NCBI GenBank assembly: GCA_947683425.1
Contig: CANTUQ010000055.1
Span: 5,382,001 to 5,446,000 of the forward strand
Direction: 5' to 3'
Length of the DNA: 64,000 bases
Source: Excoecaria cochinchinensis
Lineage: Eukaryota > Streptophyta > Magnoliopsida > Malpighiales > Euphorbiaceae
How positions within the stretch are numbered: position 1 is the first letter of the stretch; each line of letters opens with the position of its first letter. Below the pieces are notes generated by a model. That model did no database searches, was not told the origin of the DNA, and saw only the letters and a list, made by a program, of their open reading frames with translations. Made by a program: the position numbers and the translations under genes. Below are positions 34,425 to 45,693 of this stretch, piece after piece.

Positions 34425-36449
34425 CATTAAGCAAACTCATATCATGTGATGTCTTTCATGTGTATATAACTTAAATCTTAATTCATAACTATGCATACTT
34501 GTTCATATCATACCCGGTTATATAGATTAAAGTATTATAATGCTCAATAATGTCATAAAACTTGACTTGATTCTAATACATACAATTACACATCATTACT
34601 TCATTAGTTTGCTATTAATCTTAATCCTATTCATGCTTATTTTCCAAGTGATAACTATTCTTATACTCATTTAATAGTCCTAAACATGCATCGGATGGAT
34701 CCTAGAAAGTTTCGGTGTGATGCGGGTTCAATTCGGGAAGAAAAACACATAAAATGGTCAAGACAGAAGGGGTAACGGTGGTAATGAATTTGTTGTGACC
34801 GTGAGGTCAAAAACTAAGCATTCTGCCCAGCATTTTCATATGTCATGGTGGTAATGAATTTGGTTGCCACCGTGACCTACCAAAAGTTTGCAAAACAGAA
34901 GCTAGAATTCAGGACTGCTTCACAACTCCTTTTTGTTCAGCCTAAACGGATATCTAAATGGCATTGTTAGGAAAAAATTCCTTCATAAAATTTGTTCCCT
35001 AAGATGTTGCCTTTCCAATGAAACAAATTTCAGATTAATTTGACATCTACAACTTTAGATATGATCTAAACAACCTATAGTGTTCAAGTAACCCGACCCA
35101 AACAGAGACACTACGGTTTTGGTAAATTTCTAGGATCTTAGAGAAAGAATTTACCCAAGGTCATTTTTGAGACTTTTAAAGGTATGGAAGTCATGGTTCT
35201 AATGGCTCAATAATAACACGATTTAGAGATCTAAAACTCTACTTATGACAAAAACAATACATGGCAGTCAAATGATAACTGAACAGAATTGCCAAAATCA
35301 CCATAAAACATCAAATTCAAAGAAATTCCCAAACTCATGCATTTCCATACCAACCCTCATATACATTTATCTCCATCAATAATATGGATTACTAACACAT
35401 TTACCCAAATTAATTCATGCACAAACTCATATCAAAGAACTCAAATTTCTGAAAAGCAAACACAAATACACACTCATGATCCAAGGAGAATTAGGCAATG
35501 GCAACTCAAAACTCAAAACTCAAATGCAGAAATCAAAGCTCCCAAACCTAGAAATCAAAGATCCAAAATCACTTTTCAAGCTTCAATCTTCAATCCTTTC
35601 CTTGCCCTAAAGCTTCTTCTTGCCAACCCAAGCTCGCACAAACAAAAACCCAGAAAAATTACTCATCCAAACCCAATTTAACTTAAACAAAACCAAGAAG
35701 AAGAGGAGGAAGAAACCCAGAATGCAGGAACCCTAAAACCCAAACACATACCTCTTTAATCTTGCTCCAAAACTCAATCAAAGCACCCCTTAGCAAGCCC
35801 AAAATCCAGCCAAAAAGGAGAGCAAGGAGGAAAGGCATAAATGGAGAACAGAATGAGGAGGAGGAGCTGAAAGAGGGAGGAGAACGAGAATGTAGGATTC
35901 CTGCATTCTCTCTCCTTCTTTTCCCCTTTCTTCTTTTCTTTCATTTAATGCCCACTAACCACAATCCACATGGCAAGCTCTCATTGGACCACAATTTCCC
36001 CTTTGACTTTCAAACACTAAGGCACCATACACTTACCTCATTAGATAATTCTTAAATAGATATTTACCATCCTTAGTATCATACCCACAATCCACTAGAT
36101 AAAACCACAACAAACACCCTACATCCCTACACCACAAGCACACCAAATAATTTCTCACACTTAACGTATTTAATTAATTACTTTGCAATTAAATCCTTAT
36201 CATCAAATTCCCTCATGCACAAATTACCGAAATACCCTTCACTTATCCGACTTAGCTTGCCGATTCCGACTAGGCCCGATTTGGGGTGTGAGAGAACCGA
36301 AATTTGCAATGACAGAAATTTGCTCACCCCTAGTTATCTGTCAGTGTAAATTATTATCTTTGCAGTTTTGTAGTGAGCGACAAATTGTAATAAGACCTAG
36401 CAACTGTGTTCGGCGGGTTGATTCAGATACTGATCACTTTGGGTCAATT

Positions 36450-37357
36450 GTTTTTTATTTTGAGTTTTTCGAATTATTTATTTTTTGGATCAATTTGGGT
36501 TGGATCTTAGATTATAATTAGAACTGAAAAACTGGACCTAAATTGAAAATCGAATTATAATTTATTCGATGTATTTGGTTCAATTTTTTGTTTAATCAAT
36601 TCGATTTTGACTTTTTCAGTGTTTTGATTCAATTTTGACTTTTTCAGTATCACTACTTAATATACGTAATTGATATAATATATAACTTATCATATTGGTT
36701 AATTTGACTTTTTTCAGTATTTCTGATCAAATTTGACTACCGGTCAAACTTAGTCAAATGTATCACTACTCACTGCGAAACCGTGATCCGAATTTTAACT
36801 TTAGTTTTTTAAATACCTTAAATGGACTTATTTTCGTCTCAAATTCGATCATCGAGTTTGTCTCAAATGACACTATTCACAGTCCAAAAAAATACTATTA
36901 TTATCTCGGATGACACTACTCAACTCAAACACTACTATTAACGGTCCGGATTGTACAATTCAGAAATCCAAAATTTTGGGATATTATACTCTTTTTTAGG
37001 TTTGAGATGCTATAATTTGATAAGAAAAAAATGAAAGAGCACAACTAAGCAACAATGGCAACATAATATGATGGATGAGTCATAAATAGCAAAATAATTA
37101 TAGATTATGACATGGAGCAAAGAAATATCGAAAAAGAAAATATACAAAAAATAAAAATAGTGAAATAAGTATACATTGTATGTTAATTATTATTTTCCAT
37201 TTCACTTTTTTTTATTTTTTTTCTTTTATCTTTTACAGCTTACAATTTAAACAATTAGACATTTTACTTTTTTTAATTAAATATAATTTTTATATAAAAT
37301 TGGGATGAAGATATTAATAAAATGGTATAATAGAAATATATATATGAACTAGAATTT
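36450..37357. other. AT-rich intergenic DNA, transposon-like but unassigned
   Basis: Repeated TTCGATTTTGACTTTTTCAG units at 36600-36725 and hAT-like TTGGGTTGGATC/GGTTCAATT blocks suggest a degraded DNA transposon, but no ends or TSD could be set. No coding frame of note. Confidence 0.4.
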
Positions 37358-39850
37358 AAGGGGTGATCATGGACAGGTTAACCGATTCATGAGCCCAAAA
37401 AAATCAGTCCATTAAATATCGAGTTTTAAAAATCACTAACTGTAGACACCGGGTTCCAAAGCAGTTCATATCAGAAATTATTCGGTGATGATAATGATAC
37501 CTATATCATACGTGGAGAACGAAAAGTGTCATTCTCCATCCTTGCTTTTCACAAATTTTGAAGGTTTTCCTCTAGCTTAGCCTTTTGTGGTTCGTCGGAG
37601 CCAAAATGATAATTTGAATTGCAAATTTTTAGTTTTTGTGTGACGGACATCCGTCCCTCATGGGAGACGCCTGTCTATCGGGCCCGTGGCTCGTGAGTCA
37701 CGGCCATGGATGGCTTACCCATGGCCTCAAATGGCTTTTTTGTAATTTCTCTTACATTTTTTAGCACCGCCCATCGGTCATATGAGTGCCACCAGTCTGC
37801 CATCTTTTGACATAAATCTGTGTATTCGCACAGCGGGAAAAAGGGGGATTTATTTTGGATTTTTGCCTAATCTCTGAAATCAGGTTTTAAAAGTATAGGT
37901 GTTTTCCTTAAATCAAGGAAAACCTAGTTTTATTAGGGATTTGATTTTTTGGGTATAAATAGAAAGAGAAAAAAAAAGAAAATGTGGGTGGTAGAAGCAG
38001 AAAAGAGAAAAGAGAAAAGAGAGAGAGAGAAACCAAAATCTAGTTTTTTGAGAGAAAACTCAAAAGATTTTCTTGAGAAAATCATTCATTTTCTTCTTCC
38101 ATTGATTTGAATTTCTATTAGAGTCTTCTTCTCTCTTAAAATTCAACAAAAAGGAAGAACATTTCCTAGAGAGAGAAAGATTACATTTTCTCTCTTAAAT
38201 ACAAATCCGTTTGCGAAAACTCAAGGAGGCACAAAGCACTTTTTGATTCTTCAAGAACCAAGCAAACAATCTGAGGGTAAACATTCTGGGCCCAAGCCAT
38301 TTATTTCATGTTTAAATTCAAGTAAATAATGTGTAATGTGTTTTGATTTTTGAATATGTGATTTCTTGTGATTTTGTGTTTTAAATAGTTTTTCTTAATC
38401 TAAATCAGTTTCTGAGCCTCTATAAGTGCTTTTATTGCATTCTTAGGCTTTAATATGCATAATTATTAGTTATTTGGCATGAAAATTTGAGTTGGAAAAT
38501 GTTTTAATGGAGTTTTTGCTATTTTTCTGCATTCTGGACTCGACCGACGGAAAGAAGGATTGCGGGACTCCTGTTGCTCATAGCGAGGGAAGGGACGTAA
38601 CGCAACCTCTCCTTCCCATCTATCATGTCTCCCCGTCCTATCTGTCTTGAGTCATGCCTGTCTGTGGGCACTGTTTTTCCTTTTGTGACTTATTTTAATG
38701 TGTTTTCTTTTGTCTTTTTAATGCGATATTATATATGTTGTTTTAATTTCATTTTATTAAGCATGTAACTTTATTTTCTACCTTTTATGATTTAATGTCT
38801 TTATTTTATTTAATTCCAGAATAGTTATTTACTTATTTAAATATTTTTATGACTTTACTAATGAGTCATTTTCTCTTTATTTTTGTTGGACTAAATGTTT
38901 GCTTTCGTTAGTGTTCCCCCCGTGAGTGGAGATTCGAAGATCACTACCCATGGATGCAGCGGGTTTGCATATTTTATTATCCTTTTTTTTCAATTTATTT
39001 TATCTTGCTTTCATTTATTATAATTTGGACTTGTGATAATAAAGATCTTCTTGTGCATGTTAACATAAAAACTCATCAAAAGGTTTTTATTAACTAATTG
39101 GGATTTTCTTTATAAAATAAGACTAATGTCTTAATTTTCATCCAAGAAAATATCACTTCCAAAGAAGGATTTCTATTTATCAAAATGAGATCACTCATCC
39201 TGGTTTTTTAAAATTGCCAAGGAACTCTTATGTTTTATAAATATGCATGCAGGGACCAATATTCCCATCCAAATAAATGTCTCGATTTATGTATGTATTT
39301 CATTTCCTCATTTTTATGGACTTTGTATTTATTTTTGGGACAATTGTAATTATGCTTTATTTATCACTTTTCTATGTGCTTGAAGTATGCTTTAAATTAC
39401 TTGCATAAATCGTGTGAGAAGAGAGATGGAAAGTTAATTTTAAAAACTCATTTATAAACATTTAACTAAGGTATATGTAAGAGTGATGTCCCGAACCTTC
39501 TCTAGTTTAGGCTTCATGAGGTTAGAAAACCTTTCCCAACGTTTTGTTGAGTGGCGACTCCATGATACCTACCTCTTGATGCCCAAATAAACGCCCTAGC
39601 AAGTTGACCGCTAATAATAGAGTAGAGGTGATTCCCTATCTATTGCAAAGCGACTAATCTTCATGAGTTTTATGAACCTCTATCCGATCTTGGGTCCTAA
39701 AAGCGGAGCAACCTTAATGCCCGTGGGTTTTAGTGCTCATCACACTAACCATTAACCAGTCTGTTACTATCGGTTCACTAGTCCATCAGTTTCAAATTTT
39801 TAGATCGGTTAACTAATATTATTTCAGTTAACCACTACAATTATAAAATG
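37358..39850. mobile_element. Degraded hAT-like element split by a solo L2 LTR
   Basis: The left end AAGGGGTGATCATGGAC, followed by GGTTAACCGATTCATG, resembles the inverse of the right end of the element at 27690-28325. After the L2 insertion the same type of sequence continues (CGGTTCACTAGTCCATCAG, GATCGGTTAACTAA). No matching right end was found, so the boundary is approximate. Confidence 0.45.
37441..39744 (+). mobile_element. Solo LTR of family L2, 2304 bp
   Basis: It starts TGTAGACACCGGGTTCC and ends AGTGCTCATCACA, with a perfect 5 bp TSD CTAAC at 37436-37440 and 39745-39749. It is the cleanest L2 copy in the window and defines the family ends. A GC-rich palindromic island lies at 37640-37800, a TC-rich block at 38090-38150, and TGGCGACTCCA at 39552-39562. 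Confidence 0.93.
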
Positions 39851-40078
39851 TATTCACAAAAAAAAATTAAAATGTTCAATTATCAAACTCTTTTTTTTCT
39901 TATTTTATTTTATTTTCTTTGAATTTTTGAGTTGTCAATTTTATTCAAATTATTTTTCTATTAGGCTTTTTGCAAGCAAAATAAAATAAAAGTATATGTA
40001 AAAATAAGTTCTCAATTTGAATTGTAATGACCCGAAATCCACCTTAGTAGCATTGTGCATGATTAGGGTGAGTAGAAG
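39851..40078. other. AT-rich DNA, possible short LTR scrap
   Basis: AT-rich; TGTAATGACCCGAAATCC at about 40023 resembles a gypsy LTR terminus but only about 55 bp precede the L1 start at 40079. Confidence 0.3.
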
Positions 40079-40413
40079 TGTAACACCCCTTACCTATACG
40101 TAGGAGAGCTCACCCGTATAGAGGAGTGAGTGCCCGCATAGATAAGAGTTATTACCACACCGAACAAAGCATACCAATCATAATTAAAGAACATACATAC
40201 ATAATAAAAGAATCGAAAACCATAAAATTTATAAAAAAAACTATACATTCAAAGAGAAAAATAATTGAGCCCAAACTGAATTAATCAAATCTCATTCATT
40301 GATATAACGAAATATTTACATTACATTACTGTTTACAATATCACTTTACATATATACAAAACTGAAAACTTACATAATACCAAATGGTTACAAACCAAAA
40401 GCTATACATCTGG
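40079..40413 (-). mobile_element. L1 LTR fragment, minus orientation
   Basis: It begins TGTAACACCCCTTACC, then ATACGTAGGAGAGCTCACCC, as in the copy at 53619. It ends at 40413 (AAAAGCTATACATCTGG, matching 53985-54000) where a plus L1 LTR starts. Confidence 0.75.
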
Positions 40414-41940
40414 TGTAAGGACCCGTATGGTACCCTAGAAGAATTGCAGTGCTAATTGTATAGATAAGGGTACAAAAGCATTTGTACAAGTGTGATATTG
40501 TGAGTAGTAGGGATATAATTGAAAGAGAAAATAAGTTTATAACGGAAAGATTTTATTAGAGGGACTACAAGGGAATTTTCCAAGAATTAAATAAGGTTGG
40601 TGGCCTTTAACTCTGTTGGTTGGCCGGCCTTATCCCTTCATTTCTTCCTTTTTTATCTTTTATTTTCTGCATTTTTCATGTTTTTTTCTTCTTCTTTCCG
40701 TTGGCCTATCTAGAGTGTTGCCTTGGATTAGTTTGAAGAGTTGTGTGAGAGTTTTGAGAAGGTAAGTGGTTTGATTTCTGGAACATGATCTTCTTCTTCT
40801 GCTTAGTTTTTTGTTTTGATTTAAAGTGGATTAAGTGTTTGTTTGGGTTGTTTATGCAAGAAGCTATTGACAAGAGGAAGACAAGGGCAAGGAAAAGGTT
40901 TGAGTGGGAGCAAGGTTGATCAAGTTTCCTAATTTTGAAAGGTTTGGGATTTTTTTTACTTTCAATAAATGCATGATTGTATAATTGAGAATTTGTATGT
41001 GATTATGTTTGAATTGATAGATGACATAGCTTGAAATGTGTAGATATGTTTGTTGATGATTGTAAAGCATGAACCCTAAGTTTTGGGGAAACTCTGCTCA
41101 TGTTTCACCAAACCTCCGTGTGATATTTTGGTCATAAATGGAGTTTTAGAATTAAAATTAAGTGATTATAGTGCCATTATAATCATGAATTTCATACCTA
41201 TAAAAGTCTCAGAAATGACCATGAGCGAATTCTAACTCTAAGACCCTTAAAATTGTCCAAAATAGAGGTGTCTCTATTTTGGCAGGTTCAGTAGAGCAGT
41301 TCAGATTTTTTAGATCATATATGACATTTTAGATGTCCATTTGATTTGAAACTTATTCCATTTGAAACTTAACATCCTAGGGAACAATTGTTAAGGAGAG
41401 AGTTTTGCTTAAAACTGAGGTTTAGACATCGGTTTAAGCTGTACAAAATGGAGTAATGAAGCAATCCTAAGATTCTGCTTCTATTTTGCCTATTTGTGGT
41501 ATGTCACGGTGACAACCAAATCATTCCCACCGTGACCAATACCGAGAGAAGGCAAAATTGCCTATTTTTGGACCTCATGGTCACAACCAAATCATTGCCA
41601 CCATGACCCTCCCCCGTTTTGTATATTTTGTGTGTTTTTCCTCTCGAACATCGTCACAAGTTCCTAAAGCTTGTCCAACTCATGTCTAACATTATGAAAT
41701 GAGTATACGAATGTTTGTCAATTGAGATTATATGTAAATGATGGTATGCTTAAAAAGTGTAACATGAGTTGGATGTACAAGGATAGATAAGCATGCTTAT
41801 AAAGGGTTAGAGTGCATCTGCTAGTGTGGTACCATTTGTGCCTAGATGTTGAATACCTTGTGTATTCAAATGATTTTGAGTTAGATCTCTAGATGTTTAA
41901 TACTGTTAACCAGTATCCAGAGTATCCGTATCCACCATCG
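40414..41940 (+). mobile_element. L1-type LTR fragment, plus orientation
   Basis: It starts TGTAAGGACCCGTATGG. Downstream landmarks follow L1 sense order: TC-rich block (40640-40700), AACATCCTAGGGAACAATTG (about 41368-41387), then the GTCACGGTGACAACC/CACCGTGACC cassette (41500-41610). The hairpin and ACGGGTAC landmarks that should follow are missing, so it is truncated at about 41940. The flanking 5-mer is TCTGG; no partner was found. Confidence 0.6.
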
Positions 41941-42609
41941 TTGTAGCAGCCCAAATACCGATCTAGAAGTGTCAGTGTATGTTTTCAGTGTCTTCATGAT
42001 AATCGCGGCGTCAAATAGTATAATGAGTGATATTGCCGGTGTTAAAGTTTAGTGTTAAGTGTGCCGGAAGTATAGTAATTCCGGGATAGATAACCCCGGG
42101 GCGGCTATACAGACCCGGCTGTCATTTTTTAGAAAAATTTTTATTTTCCAAAAATGATCTGTGGGCCGTCAAGAGTCTAGTGGTAAAATTTGAGCTGAAA
42201 ATGGAGTCAAATAGGCCTCCGAAAGTCATTCCGAAGTTGCCTTTGGTTCGGTTCAAATTTAACCGGGGTTTGACTGAATATTTAAAAATTGTTATTATGC
42301 TCAAAAAGGTGTAGTGTAAGAAGGATAATGGCTTAGAATAATTTTTTGTAATTTTTGACAGCTTTAGAGTTGAGTTTTACGGTAGAAACGAAAATGGTTG
42401 AATCAGACCGATTTAAGTGAACCGGGGCACAAATGGACTCTGATTGAGCTAAAAATTTGCATGGAGCCTATTTTTAATGTTATAAGAACAATGGAATTGG
42501 ATATAAGTGTAAATAATGTGAGGAACATGGAGATGCTTTGAAAAAGTGCAATTGAACTGAAAAATTAAAATTTTGGTTTAAATCGGTCGGAGCTAAGGAT
42601 TTCTTCTGA
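41941..42609 (+). other. Unassigned retroelement-like DNA upstream of the gag pseudogene
   Basis: It starts near TGTAGCAGCCCAAATACCG (about 41944), which looks like an LTR terminus. It contains GATAACCCCGGGGCGG and several TTTGGTTCGGTTC-type motifs. No primer-binding site such as TGGTATCAGAGC is visible before the gag frame, and a stop lies just before its first ATG. Confidence 0.35.
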
Positions 42610-43188
42610 ATGGATCCGATGACTCCTGAACAGGTGGAAGAATGGCTATTCCAAATTAAGAGATTATTTGAAATTCTGCATAGTACACCTGAAGAAAGGT
42701 TTGAGGGGACAGTTGCCTTACTCCAGGGTCCAGCATATTTTTGGTGGCACTCAGTCAGAAAACACACCCCAGATGACCAGTTGAATTGGGAGTTCTTCAT
42801 CGATTAGTTTAAGAAGAAGTACATTGGCACTGAGTATAAAGCCTCGATGCAAGATGCATTTTGGAGTCTTAGACAGGGTAACAAGACAGTGGCTGAGTAT
42901 AAAAGAGAATTTGAAAGATTAAGTGCTTATCTTGATAACGTCCTGAGAACTGAAGCCAGACTGATGGAGAGATTTGAATAGAGCCTCTATAATCGTATCA
43001 AGCAGATTGTGAGGGGTCAGAGGCATCCAGATCTGAGGTCCTTAGTAGCAGTAGCCATTAAAGTCGAGGCATCACAGGCGTATGAGGCAGAGAGACAAGC
43101 TCGATTTCAACAGAAAAGGAAATCGGGTCAGTCCAGTGGTACAGGCGGTCAGAGTAAGAGATCCAAAGAGGTTAAGAAATTACAATGA
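42610..43188 (+). pseudogene. gag: gag pseudogene of a Ty3/gypsy element (Del/Tekay-like), two in-frame stops
   Basis: A single 192-codon frame reads MDPMTPEQVEEWLFQIKRLF, then LLQGPAYFWWHS, FKKKYIGTEYKASMQDAFWS, LRQGNKTVAEYKREFERLSA and onward to a lysine-rich end. This is the Retrotrans_gag capsid domain: W-x2-IKRLFE helix, GPAYFWW, then F-x-KKY, L-x-QG-x-TVAEYKREFERLS. TAG stops at 42805-42807 and 42979-42981 break it; the frame is otherwise intact to TGA at 43186-43188. The N-terminal part of gag and everything after the capsid (zinc knuckle, protease) are missing. On the right it joins an L2 leader of opposite sense. Confidence 0.9.
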
Positions 43189-44057
43189 CACATGGAACAA
43201 ATTATACACAGAATGATATGTATATGTTTTTCTATCTCTTTTTTCTAATGGAACTTATATGTACAGAATAGAGTGCATTCACATGAAATGAAATTATATT
43301 TTGGCATGCATGAATGACACATGTGATGCGTGATCGTGTGTTATGCAACATTCACGTCAACATATAGTAAATAGATCCTTCCAACCTTGTTACTCCCACA
43401 CAGGATGTCATGCAATCTCTTTCCAAGGTGGGCTTAACCCATTGGTCAGCGGGGAACCTAATAGACGCGTATGGTGCATGGTGGAAAATCAGCAGTATAA
43501 CACTCTTAATTTAAAGCACATGTGCATGTTTTTGGCCATTATGTATTTGGACCTTTCAAATAGATTAAAAATGAGTCCACCGGGGCATGAGAGCCTTTGA
43601 TGAGTGTCCAATTAATTTGTTTGAATTGGTTTAGTATATAATGGCAAGTATCGTATTAAGGAGCATGTCACCTAGTGGAAGTTTCTACTGCCATTACATG
43701 AGCTTTTAGTCAAGGGTAGTGTTACTTTAGGTCTACCCAAGCATGGTCCCTGCCAATGGGTCTAGCTCATTACGAGCATAACGACCGATCGGGTCTCCAT
43801 GTGATATACCATTGATGGTACAAGGCTTGGGCTGGTGATTATCCCGAGCACTTCCCTACAATGAGTGAAAGTAGGGTCGTGTTTCAAGGATGTACCGGGG
43901 TAAAATAAAGGACCAACTAGCATAGTTCTAAGGCTTTAGTGGGTGCAATGCAATTTTTGAATAAAAATGGAATTTTCGATTCTTAATAACTCAGTTATAA
44001 TTTCAACTTTATTCACTTTCGAAGCAAAGTTTCGATCATCCCCAGTGGAGTCACCAC
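43189..44057 (-). mobile_element. L2 leader region next to its 5' LTR, minus orientation
   Basis: The stretch from about 43300 to 43770 is the inverse of positions 470 to 1. Next to the LTR at 44058 lies a primer-site-like sequence (44040-44056), so this is the untranslated leader directly after the 5' LTR of a minus-strand L2 element. It is cut on the left by the gag pseudogene. An antisense open frame (43343-43600) is shared with the other leader copy. Confidence 0.6.
44040..44056 (-). promoter_or_regulatory. Primer-binding site of an L2 element
   Basis: On the minus strand the LTR end CGCGTCACA is followed by one base and then TGGTGACTCCACTGGGG. This TGG-starting sequence matches the arginine-tRNA-type primer site I associate with Tat/Ogre elements. 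It fixes the L2 sense as TGTAGACACC to GCGTCACA. Confidence 0.65.
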
Positions 44058-45693
44058 TGTGACGCGCACGATCCAAACCCGTCTCGCTTTAAAGGTTCGA
44101 GAAATAGCGTCTAGATTTTGGGTAACATGAGATATTTTGGAATTCCTTATCCAATAGAACATTGGAAAGTTCATATAACCTCATGAAACCTTTAGGCACC
44201 TTTGAGGTATCTTGGAGTTGCCACCCAATTTACAAAAAACTAAGAAAGGTCATCTAACCTAGGGGGTCTTAAACTAGAGAAGGTGTTCAAAACTTCACTC
44301 TTATTAATGTCTTAAGTTAAGTTACAAATGAGTTTTTAACAACTAAAATTCCATCCCTCATCTCACGCGATCATGCACAAAATTGAAGCGCATTTCAAGC
44401 ATTTCTGAAGGCAATAAAGAAAGCGATAAAAAATTACAAGTGAAAAAAGGGACATAACAATTTCCCTAAATAAAAAGGCATAAATAAATAAATGAATAGA
44501 ATTGCCCCCAAAAATTAATTATAAGGGCCCAAAATGAATAAAAGAATAAATACACAAAAAGAATGAAAATATATCATACATAAATCGAGACATTTATTAG
44601 ATTTTAGGAACATGGGTTCCTTTTATTGGCTTAAAAACTTGGAGATTTATTTTTGGGTATTTATTGAGAAAACCAGGATGAGTGATCCCATTTTATAAAA
44701 ATTAATTCTCCTTTTGAAAATGACATTTTATTGGCTGAAATTAGAACATTGGTCCATTTTATTAGAAAAAAACCCAATTTATTAATAAAAATATTTTTGG
44801 TGATTTTTATTAAATGTGCATAAAAATAATCAATTTTACATAAAATACACAAATGCGACAAATAAATCAAAATAAAGAAAAATACAGAATTAAAATATGC
44901 AAACTAAAATGAGGCTCCTAATTCCTTGATCCTCCATCTTCGTACATGGATAATGCTCAAATAAAAAGACAAGTATTGTAGCCAAAAAGAAAATGAAAAT
45001 TAAGGTTAGTAATTAAATCAAATCAAATAAAATACATAAAATAAATAAATAAATCAAATTAAATGAAATACACAAAATAAAATACTGAACCAAATTAAAT
45101 TAAATGAATCAAACTAACAAATATATTAATTAAGCTAATCAAGTAAATAAATCAAATAAATAAATCAAATAAATAAAAGGATAAAAATATATAAAGGTGA
45201 GAATGAATGAATGTGTGTGTGTGGACAAAATAAATTGGAATTAAAGGGGAAATAAAGCAAAGATGGCCACTGTTCACGTGGCCATCATGCAAAGAAAAGA
45301 AAAGAATAACAATTTGATTAAGTTGGCAAAATAGGATTATTAAATTAAAGATGAAAAATTGACATGATTAAATTAATTATTTACATGTTATCACAATTAA
45401 CATAAATATTTAAATGGCAAACAAGATCAATCAAAGCAAAATAAATTAATTAATTACCTGTTAAAAATAACAAGAAATCAATATTTACATGAACAAAAAT
45501 AATTAAATAAGAAATAGGAGAATAAGATGAAAATAATTAGTTTGGAGACCAGAAAATTTACCCTAAGATTTAGATTTGATGCAAGGAATATGATGATTGA
45601 TCTCCCTGAAAAATTCCACCAAAAAAATGATTTTAAAGTGAAATTAATTCCTTTTGTTTATGGAGAAAACAAAGAAATTAATTTGGATGCTTA
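44058..45693 (-). mobile_element. L2 5' LTR, minus orientation, cut by an L1 element
   Basis: It begins TGTGACGCGCACG, then ATTTTGGGTAAC and AATAGAACATTGGAAAG units as at 1165-1570. About 1.64 kb is present; the rest would lie beyond the L1 complex that starts at 45694, outside the window. Confidence 0.7.

Larger units (their letters stand above)
32339..36293 (-). mobile_element. Solo LTR of family L1, 3955 bp, nested in the hAT element
   Basis: The termini are TGCAACACCCCC (32339) and TTGGGGTGTGAGA (36293; the usual CA end is GA). A perfect 5 bp TSD GAACC lies at 32334-32338 and 36294-36298. The landmarks follow the same order as in the 9220 copy: hairpins 32732-32769, 31 bp repeat 33271-33385, palindrome TTAGGCATGCCTAA 33528-33541, palindrome cassette 33843-34036, CCCTAAGATGTT block at about 34990, purine-rich block 35690-35900. 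It is a solo LTR, as no interior is present. Confidence 0.93.
31837..36332. mobile_element. hAT-type element (about 0.54 kb) split by a solo L1 LTR
   Basis: The ends TAGGGGTCAGCG (31837) and, inverted, TAGGGGTGAGCA (36332) are flanked by a perfect 8 bp TSD GTTATCTG (31829-31836 and 36333-36340). The interior is made of CGGTTCGGTT/AACCGAACC-type repeats. Removing the L1 LTR and its TSD leaves about 536 bp with no coding capacity. Confidence 0.92.
31434..36449 (+). pseudogene. Possible gene remnant: exon 31434-31552 and exon 36374-36449 split by transposons
   Basis: ATG at 31434 opens MNHLNSLPVVYYCGRLFVF, continuing to APMKFQ, and meets a GTAAGC donor at 31553. The next compatible segment starts after a TTTTGTAG acceptor at 36373 and reads ERQIVIRPSNCVRRVDSDTD, then HFGSI, in phase with the first exon. 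The gap is filled by a hAT element that carries a solo L1 LTR. The first exon could be an organelle-targeting N-terminus, being hydrophobic with few acids. No family is recognised, no further exons were found, and the second exon runs into transposon-like DNA. This could be a broken host gene or a chance pairing. Confidence 0.3.

Noticed and set aside
36183..36521. 112-codon ORF spanning an L1 end, hAT end and flank
   Set aside because: It crosses two transposon borders, so the full frame cannot be one gene; only the part after 36373 is kept as a doubtful exon.
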